DNA from: Desulfospira joergensenii DSM 10085
Lineage (GTDB): Bacteria; Desulfobacterota; Desulfobacteria; Desulfobacterales; Desulfobacteraceae
Reading direction: 5' to 3'
DNA: 64,000 nucleotides
NCBI RefSeq assembly: GCF_000420085.1
Contig: NZ_ATUG01000002.1
Coordinates: forward strand, 1,860,001 to 1,924,000
A model generated the notes under the pieces. That model did no database searches. It was not told the origin of the DNA and saw only the letters and a list, made by a program, of their open reading frames with translations. This document shows positions 43,898 through 52,966 of this stretch, piece after piece (the first letter of the stretch is position 1; each line of letters starts with the position of its first letter). The translations under genes and the position numbers were made by a program.

Positions 43898-45243
43898 AGA
43901 AAAAAATTCTTGTTGTGGATGACGACAGGGCCCATGCCAGGATGCTGGATACCCTGATCACGGACTGGGGGTATGAGGTGTTCCTGGCGGAAGACGGGGA
44001 CAGGGGCGTGGACATGGTCCAAAGCCAGGCCTTTGACATGGTTCTCATGGATATGAAGATGATCCGGATGTCGGGCATGGAAGCCCTGGGCCTGATCCAC
44101 GAGTACAACCCCTCTTTGCCCGTGATCATGATGACGGCTTTTTCTTCCGTGGACACGGCGGTAAAGGCCTTGAAAATCGGGGCCTATGACTATCTGACCA
44201 AGCCCATTGACTTTGACAAGCTCAGGTTGACCATCGAACGGGTCATGGAACGTATATTTTTAAAAACTGAAAACAAGACCCTTAAAGACCGGCTTAAGCA
44301 GGAGCGCTTCCACCACGATATCCTGGGCAAGAGCCAGGCCATGGCCACCCTCTTGGACACCATTCAGATGGTGGCCCCCACCGATGCCAACGTGCTGGTC
44401 ACGGGAGAGTCGGGAACCGGAAAGGAACTGGTCTCCTCGGCTCTCCATGAAAACAGTCCGAGAAAGGATCATGCCTTTGTGCGGATCAACTGTGCGGCCA
44501 TCACGGAAACTCTCCTGGAGTCGGAGTTGTTCGGACATGAAAAAGGAGCCTTTACCGGGGCGGAAAGAAAGAGAAAGGGAAAATTCCTCCAGGCCGACAA
44601 GGGCAGCATCCTCCTGGACGAGATCGGGGAGATGAGTCTGGGGATGCAGGCCAAGCTGCTGCGGGTGATCCAGGAAAAAGAGGTCGCCCCGGTGGGCAGC
44701 GATCAAAGCACCCGTGTGGACGTAAGGGTGATTGCATCCACCAACAGGGATCTGAAGGCCATGTCCCTTGCGGGCGAATTCCGTCAGGATCTTTACTTTC
44801 GCCTGAACGTGGTTTCCATTGACATCCCGGCCCTGCGGGAGCGGACCGAGGACATTCCCGAGCTGGCCCTTCACTTTCTGGAACAATTTTCCCAAAAGAA
44901 CAAAAAGGATGTCAAAGGGTTTTCCCCGGATGCCATGGATGCCATGATCCGGTATGAATGGCCGGGCAATGTCCGGGAGTTGATGAATGCCGTGGAAAGG
45001 GGAGTGGTCATGGCCCGGTCCGATTATATCCTCAGGGAGGATCTCTCCTTTATTCAACCGGATCCTGCCGAGTCCGGCTCCCTGGAATCCGGCCTTGAAA
45101 ATTACAGCCTGTCCGAGATCGAGGAAAAGACCATTTTATCCACCCTGGCAGCGGCCGAAGGCAACAAGAGCGAGACGGCCCGTCGCCTGGGTATCACCAG
45201 AAAAACTCTGTTGAAAAAACTTAAACAATATGGAAAAGCATGA
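43894..45243 (+). CDS. zraR: ZraR-like sigma-54-dependent response regulator
   Basis: This 449-residue NtrC-family activator has a receiver domain (VVDDDRAH; phospho-Asp in VLMDMKM). The AAA+ core has Walker A TGESGTGKEL, the sigma-54 contact loop GAFTGA, and LLDEIGEM. A Fis-type HTH ends the protein (KSETARRLGITRKTLLKKL). The start at 43894 gives the ATGA overlap with zraS. It presumably activates both promoters in the zraP-zraS spacer. Confidence 0.93.
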   Translation: MKKKILVVDDDRAHARMLDTLITDWGYEVFLAEDGDRGVDMVQSQAFDMVLMDMKMIRMSGMEALGLIHEYNPSLPVIMMTAFSSVDTAVKALKIGAYDYLTKPIDFDKLRLTIERVMERIFLKTENKTLKDRLKQERFHHDILGKSQAMATLLDTIQMVAPTDANVLVTGESGTGKELVSSALHENSPRKDHAFVRINCAAITETLLESELFGHEKGAFTGAERKRKGKFLQADKGSILLDEIGEMSLGMQAKLLRVIQEKEVAPVGSDQSTRVDVRVIASTNRDLKAMSLAGEFRQDLYFRLNVVSIDIPALRERTEDIPELALHFLEQFSQKNKKDVKGFSPDAMDAMIRYEWPGNVRELMNAVERGVVMARSDYILREDLSFIQPDPAESGSLESGLENYSLSEIEEKTILSTLAAAEGNKSETARRLGITRKTLLKKLKQYGKA

Positions 45244-45449
45244 TGAAAGAGAAGATTGAAAAATCAGGCCCTGTCCAGGTGGATCCAGCCCTGGCCAAGG
45301 CGTTGGAAAAAATAGAAGAGTTTGTTGAAAATGCCACAGGAGCCAAGCCCACGCCCGAAGAACTGGCCCCGGCCCTGACAAAATACTTTGTTCTGAAGGA
45401 GATCCTGGAATTTGTCCGGCTTTCCCGGGAAGCGTCCCAGGAAACCTGA
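45240..45449 (+). CDS. Small conserved-looking protein co-translated with zraR
   Basis: This 69-residue acidic helical protein (ALAKALEKIEEFVENATG; LAPALTKYFVLKEILEFV) has no signal or TM segment. It overlaps the zraR stop by 4 bp (ATGA), so it is translationally coupled and probably a real gene. Function unknown; it may modulate the kinase or regulator. Confidence 0.7.
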   Translation: MMKEKIEKSGPVQVDPALAKALEKIEEFVENATGAKPTPEELAPALTKYFVLKEILEFVRLSREASQET

Positions 45450-45469
45450 ACTCCTATGGAAGGTTCAGG

Positions 45470-46597
45470 TTAGCTGACACCCGGATCACCGGGAAAGCGG
45501 ATATCGATTCCGGGAGTTTCTTCCATGATCCGGATTGCCTTTGACAATTCAATTCTTTCCGGATTTGAGGAACTCTGGGAGAACAGGGCCTCTGAGATCT
45601 GGCGCTGTTCAAATATCATCTGTTCTCCCTGGCGGGTTTGAATATAGGCGGCCCAGGGAATAAATTTGGTCAAAGGAAAGACCTGCCCCTCACCGGGAGA
45701 GATATCAATGTTGATTCCGGCGATGAATGCCAGGTTTTTCCCCTGGTAGCCGGGTTCCTTTACGATTGTACGATACGCCCGGTCAAATTCCGTTCGTGTA
45801 TTGGCCACGGCAGAAGAGAGCGCAGGATATTCAGAGGTGACGATCTGGGGCATGAACCGGACTAGATTCCGCTCCAGTTGATCCCGTCCTTCAACCGTAT
45901 TGGAAATCTTCCTTTTGAAATAGAATAGATCCGGTGTCAGTTCATTTCCAATGGCCGCCCAATGTTCGGCTGACCCATGGGAAGGGCGAATCTGAAATCC
46001 GCTGCGGAGCCGGTACACCTTTGAGGTGCTCAGTACACGTACGGGGCCGGCTTTCAAGTCGATTATACGGTCAAGGTCGAGGAAAAGGCCCTGGTTCCGT
46101 TCTGAATCCAGAAACTGATTGTCAATGGCAAGGACGTCCAGACCGTCCACAACATTAAAAAATAGGTTTTTTCTGGCAAATTTATATTCCCTTTGATACC
46201 AGTTTAGGACTGCATCTATCTTTCCGCAGGACGGAGTATTGGACGGAGGGCAGGTCTGCAGTCTTCGGTAAACACCGAATTCTTCTGTGTTCGGGTCATA
46301 CCCCACATGGCTGGCCTGGATGATGACCAGGTCTTTCCCATGGTGGGCATGGGGCCCGTGGCGGTCCGTTGCAACGATCCCCCCGACCAGTCCGTGGTTG
46401 AAAGGAAATGCACCAAAATGCTTTGCGATGATGATGACGGGGAATCCCTGGCTTTCATCGGAGCAGAACGCCCGGGAAGGCATCATCCTTCCGGATTCAA
46501 ATCCATAGGATTTACATAGATTGTAAAAACGGGGCACAAAACTGCTGAATCGCAGCATGTACTTTTTGAATCGGAAATCTCTCAGGACATTCTGCAT
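45470..46597 (-). CDS. Possible LCIB-family (beta-type) carbonic anhydrase-like protein
   Basis: This is a 375-residue soluble protein. The N-terminal 130 residues contain SRAFCSDES (Cys45, Asp47), ASHVGYD (His97) and TPSCGKI (Cys124). That spacing and context recall the zinc site of limiting-CO2-inducible LCIB/C proteins, which are beta-carbonic-anhydrase-like. Several extra His residues occur at DRHGPHAHH. The C-terminal about 220 residues have no match I recognise. Start ATG 46597 follows AAAGGGGGA. If the fold is wrong the protein is simply unknown. Confidence 0.45.
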   Translation of the reverse strand: MQNVLRDFRFKKYMLRFSSFVPRFYNLCKSYGFESGRMMPSRAFCSDESQGFPVIIIAKHFGAFPFNHGLVGGIVATDRHGPHAHHGKDLVIIQASHVGYDPNTEEFGVYRRLQTCPPSNTPSCGKIDAVLNWYQREYKFARKNLFFNVVDGLDVLAIDNQFLDSERNQGLFLDLDRIIDLKAGPVRVLSTSKVYRLRSGFQIRPSHGSAEHWAAIGNELTPDLFYFKRKISNTVEGRDQLERNLVRFMPQIVTSEYPALSSAVANTRTEFDRAYRTIVKEPGYQGKNLAFIAGINIDISPGEGQVFPLTKFIPWAAYIQTRQGEQMIFEQRQISEALFSQSSSNPERIELSKAIRIMEETPGIDIRFPGDPGVS

Positions 46598-46710
46598 GGG
46601 GTCCCCCTTTGACAAGCCCGGCCCTTCCGGGATCACCTCGGGAAACTGCTTCCGGGAAGTGTACCGGATTACAGGATCTTAGAAAACTTTAATTTTTTTA
46701 AATTTCCCTG

Positions 46711-47853
46711 TTAAAACCGCTCAATCAATTTGTTGATCAAAAAGGTGCTCTCCCGCATGGCCTGCCCCCCAAAGGGTCCGAACCACTGGGCGATCTTCCT
46801 GAACCGGTCAATAAACAGGTCTTTATCATTTTTTTCCAGCATGTCAATGTGCTGTTCCATGGAATCGATAAAATCCCTGAGCAGTTTGCGCCGTTTCGGG
46901 GTGGCAAAGATGATCTCCGAATAAAGACCCGGATCCTGGGCAAAAAGCCGGCCCACCATGCCCAGTTCCAGGCGGTAGATGGGGCTTGAAAATTCCAGGG
47001 TCCGTTGGATGTCCGCCTTCTTCTGGAAAAGGAACCGGCCGAAGCAGAAAGTGGCAAAGTGGCGCAGGGCCTGGACCAGTTCCATGACTTCGTCATGTTC
47101 TTCGGGAGTGGCTTTCACAACGACCGCCCCCCAGAGGCCCAGCTGGTCCATCAGCCATTGACACTCTTCGAAATTTCGGCCCGGGCTCACCACGATGATC
47201 TGTTTGTCCAGGGAGCCTGAACTGGGTCCGAACAGGGGATGGATGCCCATGACCGGTCCTTTGTGGGATGCAAGCATCTGGGCCACCGGCTCCTGTTTGA
47301 CACTGGTCAGATCGGCCATGAGGGTCCGCTCCGGTAAAAAGGGAGCGATTTTTTGGATGACCTGACCTGTTTTTTCTATGGGGACCGAAACCAGGACAAG
47401 ATCAATGTCGGAGCAAAGGTCCGGGGCATGGTCCCAGTCCGGTTCGCCCAGGATCCTGACCTCATACCGGGATTTTTTAAAAAGCCCGGCAAACAGGGAT
47501 CCCATCTGGCCGGTCCCCCCGATGATCAGCACCTTTGCGCCGGGCCGGACAGCCTTATGCTCCATCTGCCGGGTCTGCTTCACCCTGGACTGGCGGAGAA
47601 TCACCCGGTAAAGGTCTTCCAGGAAATCGGGATCCACCCCGGTTTTGACGGCTTGAATTCTGAGTTTGGAAATCAGGTCCTCTTCCCGGGCCGGATGGTA
47701 GACCTGGACCTTGCAGGCTTTTTTCAGGGCAACCACCTGTTCCACCTGTTCCTGGCGCCGGACCAGCAAAGAAAGAATATCCGCGTCGATCCGGTCGATT
47801 TCATCCCTGAGGGGCTTGATCTGTTCCTGAAAATTTTTATTGTGTTTTTCCAT
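46711..47853 (-). CDS. tyrA: Chorismate mutase / prephenate dehydrogenase
   Basis: This is a 380-residue bifunctional T-protein. An AroQ-type chorismate mutase covers residues about 8-90 (LRDEIDRIDADILSLLVRR, AREEDLISKLR). An NAD-binding prephenate dehydrogenase follows from about 103 (VLIIGGTGQMGSLFAGLFKK, MGIHPLFGPS). It converts chorismate to 4-hydroxyphenylpyruvate for tyrosine. The start at 47853 matches the E. coli TyrA N-terminus. The longer frame to 47937 has no support. Confidence 0.94.
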   Translation of the reverse strand: MEKHNKNFQEQIKPLRDEIDRIDADILSLLVRRQEQVEQVVALKKACKVQVYHPAREEDLISKLRIQAVKTGVDPDFLEDLYRVILRQSRVKQTRQMEHKAVRPGAKVLIIGGTGQMGSLFAGLFKKSRYEVRILGEPDWDHAPDLCSDIDLVLVSVPIEKTGQVIQKIAPFLPERTLMADLTSVKQEPVAQMLASHKGPVMGIHPLFGPSSGSLDKQIIVVSPGRNFEECQWLMDQLGLWGAVVVKATPEEHDEVMELVQALRHFATFCFGRFLFQKKADIQRTLEFSSPIYRLELGMVGRLFAQDPGLYSEIIFATPKRRKLLRDFIDSMEQHIDMLEKNDKDLFIDRFRKIAQWFGPFGGQAMRESTFLINKLIERF

Positions 47854-47960
47854 ATTATCTATATTCTTAATCCGTTGTTTTATTCCTATCCAGATCCCGA
47901 AAGGAGCTTCTTTGCAAGGTATCAAGTTCGTCCACAATTATCAATTATCAATTCTCAATT

Positions 47961-48836
47961 ATGAATGTTAAAACCCTTCTGGGTTGTCTTTCCATATTTG
48001 CTTCAGCCTTCTTTTTTTACCTGGCCACCGTTATCATCAAATGGTCAAAGGTGTCGGGGCTGACCCTAGATTCGGCCATGTTTGTCATAGCCAGGTTCGG
48101 GTTCGGTTTTGTTACCGTGGTCCTGGTCATGGCCCTGGGAAAGAAAAAAATCAGGATAAGAAAAAAAAGACTGCTGGTGGGACGGGCCCTGGGCAACGCC
48201 TCTGCGGTCTATTGTTTTTTCAAAGCCGTGGACCTGACCACCGTGGCCCAGGCCAATATTCTGAACATGACCTATCCTTTGTTCATCGCCGTTTTTTCAT
48301 GGATCTTTCTCAAGGCCCAACGGGACTGGATCGCCGTCCTCATCGTCCTGACCGCCTTTGTCGGGGTCTGGCTCATCCTGTCCCCGGGGACCATGTCCTA
48401 TGATATCAACTCCCTCTGGGGCCTGGGTTCGGGTATATTCGCCGCCTTTGCCATCATGTATCTCAACCTGGCCAGGCAGGTCCACGATACCCATACCACC
48501 CTGTTTTTCATGTTCGGCCTGGGCGGTGCCGTGATTTTCTGCCTCTTCTTCAATAAAATGGTCATCCCCACCCCCGGGGAGATGAAGTATCTGTTCTGGT
48601 GTTCGGCCATTGCCATTGCCGGCCAGTACCTGATGACCATCGGGTTCAAGTTTGTCTCGGCCATTGAAGGGGGAATTATCTCTTCCACACGGATTCTGCT
48701 GGCCGCCATTCTGGGACCTTTTTTGGCCACGGATCCGGCCATGACCCTGTCCGGGTGGGTGGGCGCTTTTTTAATATTTTCAGGCAATGTCTATCTGACC
48801 CTGAGAAAGGCCAGAAAAAAGACTAACCCTCTCTAA
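47961..48836 (+). CDS. DMT-superfamily (EamA) transporter
   Basis: This 291-residue membrane protein has about ten hydrophobic helices in two EamA repeats. The first repeat ends near LSPGTMSYD and the second covers about 150-285. Basic KKKIRIRKKR is in a cytoplasmic loop. EamA proteins export amino acids, nucleotides or other metabolites; the substrate is not evident. It starts 107 bp from divergent tyrA. Confidence 0.87.
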   Translation: MNVKTLLGCLSIFASAFFFYLATVIIKWSKVSGLTLDSAMFVIARFGFGFVTVVLVMALGKKKIRIRKKRLLVGRALGNASAVYCFFKAVDLTTVAQANILNMTYPLFIAVFSWIFLKAQRDWIAVLIVLTAFVGVWLILSPGTMSYDINSLWGLGSGIFAAFAIMYLNLARQVHDTHTTLFFMFGLGGAVIFCLFFNKMVIPTPGEMKYLFWCSAIAIAGQYLMTIGFKFVSAIEGGIISSTRILLAAILGPFLATDPAMTLSGWVGAFLIFSGNVYLTLRKARKKTNPL

Positions 48837-48933
48837 TCCTTGAAAGCCATAGACTCAAGAGGATCCCGGCCCTACCAGGATCAGCACCAGTCCCCAGGGA
48901 GTTGACTCTTCCTTCGAGAGGGATGGGGCCATG

Positions 48934-49842
48934 CTATTCCGTCTTCCGGAAATCTCTGGCCCGCTTGATCAGAAGATAGGAGCAATTTTTAATATTTTCT
49001 TGGGTGTACAGGGTGAACTCGTCTTTATAACTTTCCCGGAAAAGGTCCATGACCAGATCCTTGTCCGGCAACCGGGAGGCCTTTACCCGGCGGATGACGG
49101 CATGGGTGGTCTCCATGGCCTCCTGGATCCCTTTTTGTGCGGCTTCCCCCTTCAGGGGCCCCTGGTGGGCCGGGCAGATGATGTCCGGGGAGAGATCCCG
49201 GATCAGGTCGAGGGTCTGCAGATAGGTCTCTGCCCCCGTAAAAAACAGGGGCCAGAATCCCCGTCCTGGAAAATGAAACCCCAGGCTGTCGGAACAGAGC
49301 AGGATCTTCTCCTGCCTGACCCGGCCCATGAGGTTGCCCGGGGAATGGCCTGAAACCGGAATCAGCTCCAGAAGAGTTCCTCCCAGATCGATTTCTGTCC
49401 TGCCCGGGATCACCCTGGATCCGCTCAGATCCGGAATCCTTTCCAGGGAAGGGCGTCCCGGCATAATCCCCATTTTTTCAAGGGAGAGGGAGAGGAACCT
49501 GTCTTCGTTGATCAGGAGGGGGCCGGCCTTGGGATGGGTGACGAATTCGGCGGCCCCGGCCGCCGACAGGATCTCGGCCTTGGGAAAACGTTCAGCCAGG
49601 CCGGGCAGTCCGGTGATATGATCGGAATGGGGATGGCTTGGGATCAGATAGTCGGGTTCAACTCCAAGGCTTTCCAACTGGTCAATCACCCGGTCAACAA
49701 TGCCGGAAATTCCGGTTTCAAACAGGGCTGATTTCTTTTTTCCCCGAACCAGGAAAAGGTTGAAAAAATAATTGCCCAGCAAGGTCACCCCGGGGGTCAG
49801 CACCATGGGGAATTCATTTTCCGGAATAAGGTGATCTTTCAT
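48934..49842 (-). CDS. Metallo-beta-lactamase fold hydrolase
   Basis: This is a 302-residue MBL-fold enzyme. The metal-binding HPHSDHITG motif is followed by His in VSGHSPGNL, Asp in LLCSDSLGF and His in CPAHQGPL, so the dinuclear site is complete. The substrate is unknown; relatives include glyoxalase II, lactonases and flavo-diiron domains. The start at 49842 (MKDHLIPENEF) follows AGGATATCCC. Confidence 0.88.
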   Translation of the reverse strand: MKDHLIPENEFPMVLTPGVTLLGNYFFNLFLVRGKKKSALFETGISGIVDRVIDQLESLGVEPDYLIPSHPHSDHITGLPGLAERFPKAEILSAAGAAEFVTHPKAGPLLINEDRFLSLSLEKMGIMPGRPSLERIPDLSGSRVIPGRTEIDLGGTLLELIPVSGHSPGNLMGRVRQEKILLCSDSLGFHFPGRGFWPLFFTGAETYLQTLDLIRDLSPDIICPAHQGPLKGEAAQKGIQEAMETTHAVIRRVKASRLPDKDLVMDLFRESYKDEFTLYTQENIKNCSYLLIKRARDFRKTE

Positions 49843-50480
49843 GGGATATCCTGGATTTTTTTTTGCCCGGGCATGGCGTCTCCTCTGTTCCATTGTTTTT
49901 GAAAGTTATAACGTAAAGATCGGGCCCGGAGTTGTCAAGACAGGGAAAAAACAGGCCTCTTTTTTCATTGGATCCGGCCGTCCAAAGTAAATAAAAATCA
50001 TCGGGACCGGTTCTGACCGATCCGTTTCTCCCCAATATATCGCTTATGCGGTCTCAATGTATGGTGTTCCCTGCACCGGTACAGGAGGGTCTGTCAGGAG
50101 GCCCCAGGTGAAAGATCCACGGGCACGACGGTTTTGACCCTGCAGGCTGAAAAATAAAGAATATCCCAATGGTCAAAATTTGCAGGGTGAATGTTTTTTC
50201 AGACACCCGGACTGTCTAATAAACCAGGCCGGAGCGGGTTGGTTTCGCCGGTGGATGAAAACCGGAGAAAATTGAGTGTATGAAATATCATTCATAATCG
50301 GATGGGGAGGAGGTTTTAAACCGGGCCTTCTCAGTCTATAATATGAGTTTTTCTCTGTTTTTTCAAATGCTTATCGTATCCGTATTCTCCTGGCATCTAT
50401 CTTGCTCACTTCAGGTGGCAATAGGCGAGGAAGAGGAATGGAATTGCAGATGAAAATAATTATTATTTAAGGAGAAGGCC
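49843..50480. other. Intergenic region upstream of the PEP-CTERM gene (638 bp)
   Basis: No gene supported. The sigma-54 promoter at 50391-50406 and an AAGGAGAAGG ribosome site before 50481 are the only recognised signals. The portion 50040-50330 is GC-rich and repetitive in short words but matches no riboswitch that I know. Confidence 0.4.
50391..50406 (+). promoter_or_regulatory. Sigma-54 promoter of the PEP-CTERM gene
   Basis: TGGCATCTATCTTGCT matches TGGCAC-N5-TTGCW at all but one position with exact GG-N10-GC spacing. It lies 74 bp before the ATG. Sigma-54 (PrsK/PrsR) control of PEP-CTERM genes is established in other species. Confidence 0.85.
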
Positions 50481-51230
50481 ATGAAGAAATTGTTGACAGG
50501 CATTGTTGTCTTTTTATTTGTTTTGGGATCTACTTCGGCAGTGCAGGCGTACTCGTATTCGTTTGATATTCAGAGCGGGAGTCTGAATATGACAGTGGCA
50601 CAGGGGTATGAAAATCTGACTATAGCGACTTCGACCTCCCTGGTCGTCGGGTATGATTCGATTCCGGCATTGGATTCAACCATGGACTATGATTATAGCC
50701 TGGGCGTTGATCTGGGACTTGTTTATTCAGTTACGATTCCAGTTCCAGATCTATTTGGCGGTGCTATCAATATGACTGATTCTATCTCCTTCAACCAAAG
50801 TTTGGTTCTGGGGGGCCAGGGGATAAACCTGGATGAGTGGATCACACTTGGCGGGACCTCAATCTACAATGATTCTGTGAGGCTTAACGGCGAATTTGAA
50901 GGCTACACCCTGAACAATGTGCTTCTGAGCTATAACCTGTCCATTGTGAATGATGCGGCCGTAGAAATGCTTGCTCTCAATATCACCAGCGTGAGTCTTT
51001 CCGAGGGAAATATTGCTGATACCCTCAGTGCTCTTGCTTCTTCTCTGACCATGGAACTGGTTGGGACGGATTTATCCGGATTCATTTCTGCCTTTGGTCT
51101 TACAGCTGAAGTGACCTTTACCTCGGGAACCCTTGATCTGGCAGCCACCCCGGTCCCGACCCCGGCTACCGTATGGCTTTTGGTTTCCGGTCTTGCAGGG
51201 CTCGTGGGCCTGAGAAGAAGCCGGGCCTGA
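50481..51230 (+). CDS. PEP-CTERM/VPxPA-type sorted secreted protein
   Basis: This 249-residue protein has a signal peptide (ending SAVQA) and a Ser/Thr/Asn-rich beta-like mature region lacking Cys. Its C-terminal sorting tail has VPTPA, then a hydrophobic TVWLLVSGLAGLVGL and RRSRA. This is the VPxPA variant of the PEP-CTERM signal recognised by exosortase, which transfers the protein to the cell surface or matrix. No exosortase lies in the window. No enzymatic motif is visible. Confidence 0.85.
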   Translation: MKKLLTGIVVFLFVLGSTSAVQAYSYSFDIQSGSLNMTVAQGYENLTIATSTSLVVGYDSIPALDSTMDYDYSLGVDLGLVYSVTIPVPDLFGGAINMTDSISFNQSLVLGGQGINLDEWITLGGTSIYNDSVRLNGEFEGYTLNNVLLSYNLSIVNDAAVEMLALNITSVSLSEGNIADTLSALASSLTMELVGTDLSGFISAFGLTAEVTFTSGTLDLAATPVPTPATVWLLVSGLAGLVGLRRSRA

Positions 51231-51260
51231 TCCCCTCCTGTTTTTTTGGCAATTTGTAAA

Positions 51261-51296
51261 AAGGTCTGCCGGCCAACGCCGGTGGGCCTTGTTTTT
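51261..51296 (+). terminator. Rho-independent terminator after the PEP-CTERM gene
   Basis: AAGGTCTGCCGGC pairs with GCCGGTGGGCCTT (13 pairs, several G-T) around CAAC. GTTTTT follows. Confidence 0.85.
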
Positions 51297-51305
51297 ATGG
51301 AAAAC

Positions 51306-52097
51306 TCAATTCCGGAGTATTCCTTTTTTCCGGTAGACCCGCATCAGGGCCGTATCCATCATCACAAAGAGAAGAACCGGCAGGAACAGAAAAATCAGGC
51401 TCAGGATGGAGGCCAGGGAGCGGTTGGAGGAGTTGAGCAGGGGAAAGAGGGTGCCGGTGAATGAGGGAACGCTTCCCCCGCCGATGAGAAAGACCAGGAA
51501 GTATTCGGAAAAGGCCACCAGAAAGACCACGCTGCCCCCGGCTGCCATGGCCGGCAAGAGCATGGGCAGTTCCACCCGGATCAGGGTTTCAAGGGTTCCG
51601 GCCCCCAGATTCCGGGCGCAGGTCTGGAAATCTTGTCCCAGGCTCTGGAATCCGGCCACCAGGGCCCGGAACATGTAAGGATAGGAGAACATGGACAGGA
51701 TGATCACCACTCCGGTAAAGCTGTCTGCCAGGGAGAATTTGATAAAGACGAAATGAAGGCCCATGGCAAAGGTCATGGACGGCACCAGGGCCGGGGTGAG
51801 CAGGAGTCCTTCCAGCAAGGCCTTGGCGAAAAATCGGGTCCGGCTGAAGACCATGGCCGGAAACAGGCAGAGGATCAGGGTGACCAGCACCGTGGCCAGG
51901 GAATAGGCAAAGGAAGAACCCAGGCCGGTGAGGATCTGGTCCCGGTTCTGGACAAGAAAGACAAGTCCCCGAGTGTTGAATTCCCGGGGCCAGACATGGG
52001 GGAACCTCCAGCCCGGGGCCAGGCTTGAAATGATGAGCACGACCACGGGCAGGACAAAAAGGAGAGTCAGGACAAGGAACAGGGGCAAATGCTTCAT
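51306..52097 (-). CDS. ABC transporter permease (second)
   Basis: This is a 263-residue BPD-type inner-membrane permease with about six helices and an EAA-loop region (CARNLGAGTLETLIRVELPM). It overlaps the preceding permease gene by 4 bp. The pair corresponds to the two halves of the fused YnjC-type permease of E. coli. Confidence 0.9.
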   Translation of the reverse strand: MKHLPLFLVLTLLFVLPVVVLIISSLAPGWRFPHVWPREFNTRGLVFLVQNRDQILTGLGSSFAYSLATVLVTLILCLFPAMVFSRTRFFAKALLEGLLLTPALVPSMTFAMGLHFVFIKFSLADSFTGVVIILSMFSYPYMFRALVAGFQSLGQDFQTCARNLGAGTLETLIRVELPMLLPAMAAGGSVVFLVAFSEYFLVFLIGGGSVPSFTGTLFPLLNSSNRSLASILSLIFLFLPVLLFVMMDTALMRVYRKKGILRN

Positions 52098-52966
52098 AAT
52101 TTCCTCACCCCGCTTTCCAGGCGGCTGACGATCCGTGAGTAAAGCATGATAAACAGAACGGCAAAGCAGAACATGAGGGTCAGGATGGCCATGGCCTCGG
52201 GCCGCCGGGCCAGGTCGTGTTTAAAGTAGAGATTGTATACATGGATGCTCAGCATCCCGGGCCGGCTTTCACTCAGGATATAGGGAATGTCAAAGGCCCC
52301 GAAGCTGTATAGAAACAGGATGATAAACCCGGTGTGCATGGCCGGGGCCAGCCTGGGCAGGACGATTTTAAATAAAATTACGGTCCTGGAGGCCCCCAGC
52401 ATGGCTGCGGTCTGAATCTGCCGGATGTCAAACCGGGAAAGCAGGGCCATGACCAGGATCATGGCAAAGGGGGTGCCCTTGAGTCCATAGGCCAGGATCA
52501 TTCCCAGACCCTGGCCCGAATAGAGCAGGTTGGGAAACTGGTTCATGTCTTGGATCAGGCCCAGGGAAAATGCCCCGGAGGCCAGAATTCCGGACCGGCT
52601 CCAGAAGACCTGGACCACAAAGGCCACGGCCACATGGGGCAGGATCAGGGGGATTTTATATACCAGGGCCGGACCCTGGAGTTTTTGGGGCAGTTTCCAG
52701 ATCCAATAGGCCAGAAGGGTTCCCAGGGCCACCGAGCAGAATGCCGAAACCGCCCCTACTTTCAGGGAGAAAAAAAAGGAATTAAAAAACCATGGACTGT
52801 CCAGCAGTCCGGCATAGGCGTCAAAAACTCCGCCGTTGTGGGGCAGGGGGGTTAAGACACCAAAGGACTGGCAGAGGGTCAGAAATACCCCGCCGCAGAA
52901 AATCACGGCAAAGGGGAGAAGCAGGGGACAAAGCCCCAGGATCAGGCCTTTTCTAGTCCAGGACAT
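52094..52966 (-). CDS. ABC transporter permease (first)
   Basis: This is a 290-residue BPD-type permease with six helices. The EAA-like loop is TAAMLGASRTVILFKIVLPR. The start is set at ATG 52966 (MSWTRKGLILG), overlapping the binding-protein gene end by 14 bp. The longer frame merely reads through that gene in another phase. Confidence 0.9.
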   Translation of the reverse strand: MSWTRKGLILGLCPLLLPFAVIFCGGVFLTLCQSFGVLTPLPHNGGVFDAYAGLLDSPWFFNSFFFSLKVGAVSAFCSVALGTLLAYWIWKLPQKLQGPALVYKIPLILPHVAVAFVVQVFWSRSGILASGAFSLGLIQDMNQFPNLLYSGQGLGMILAYGLKGTPFAMILVMALLSRFDIRQIQTAAMLGASRTVILFKIVLPRLAPAMHTGFIILFLYSFGAFDIPYILSESRPGMLSIHVYNLYFKHDLARRPEAMAILTLMFCFAVLFIMLYSRIVSRLESGVRKL

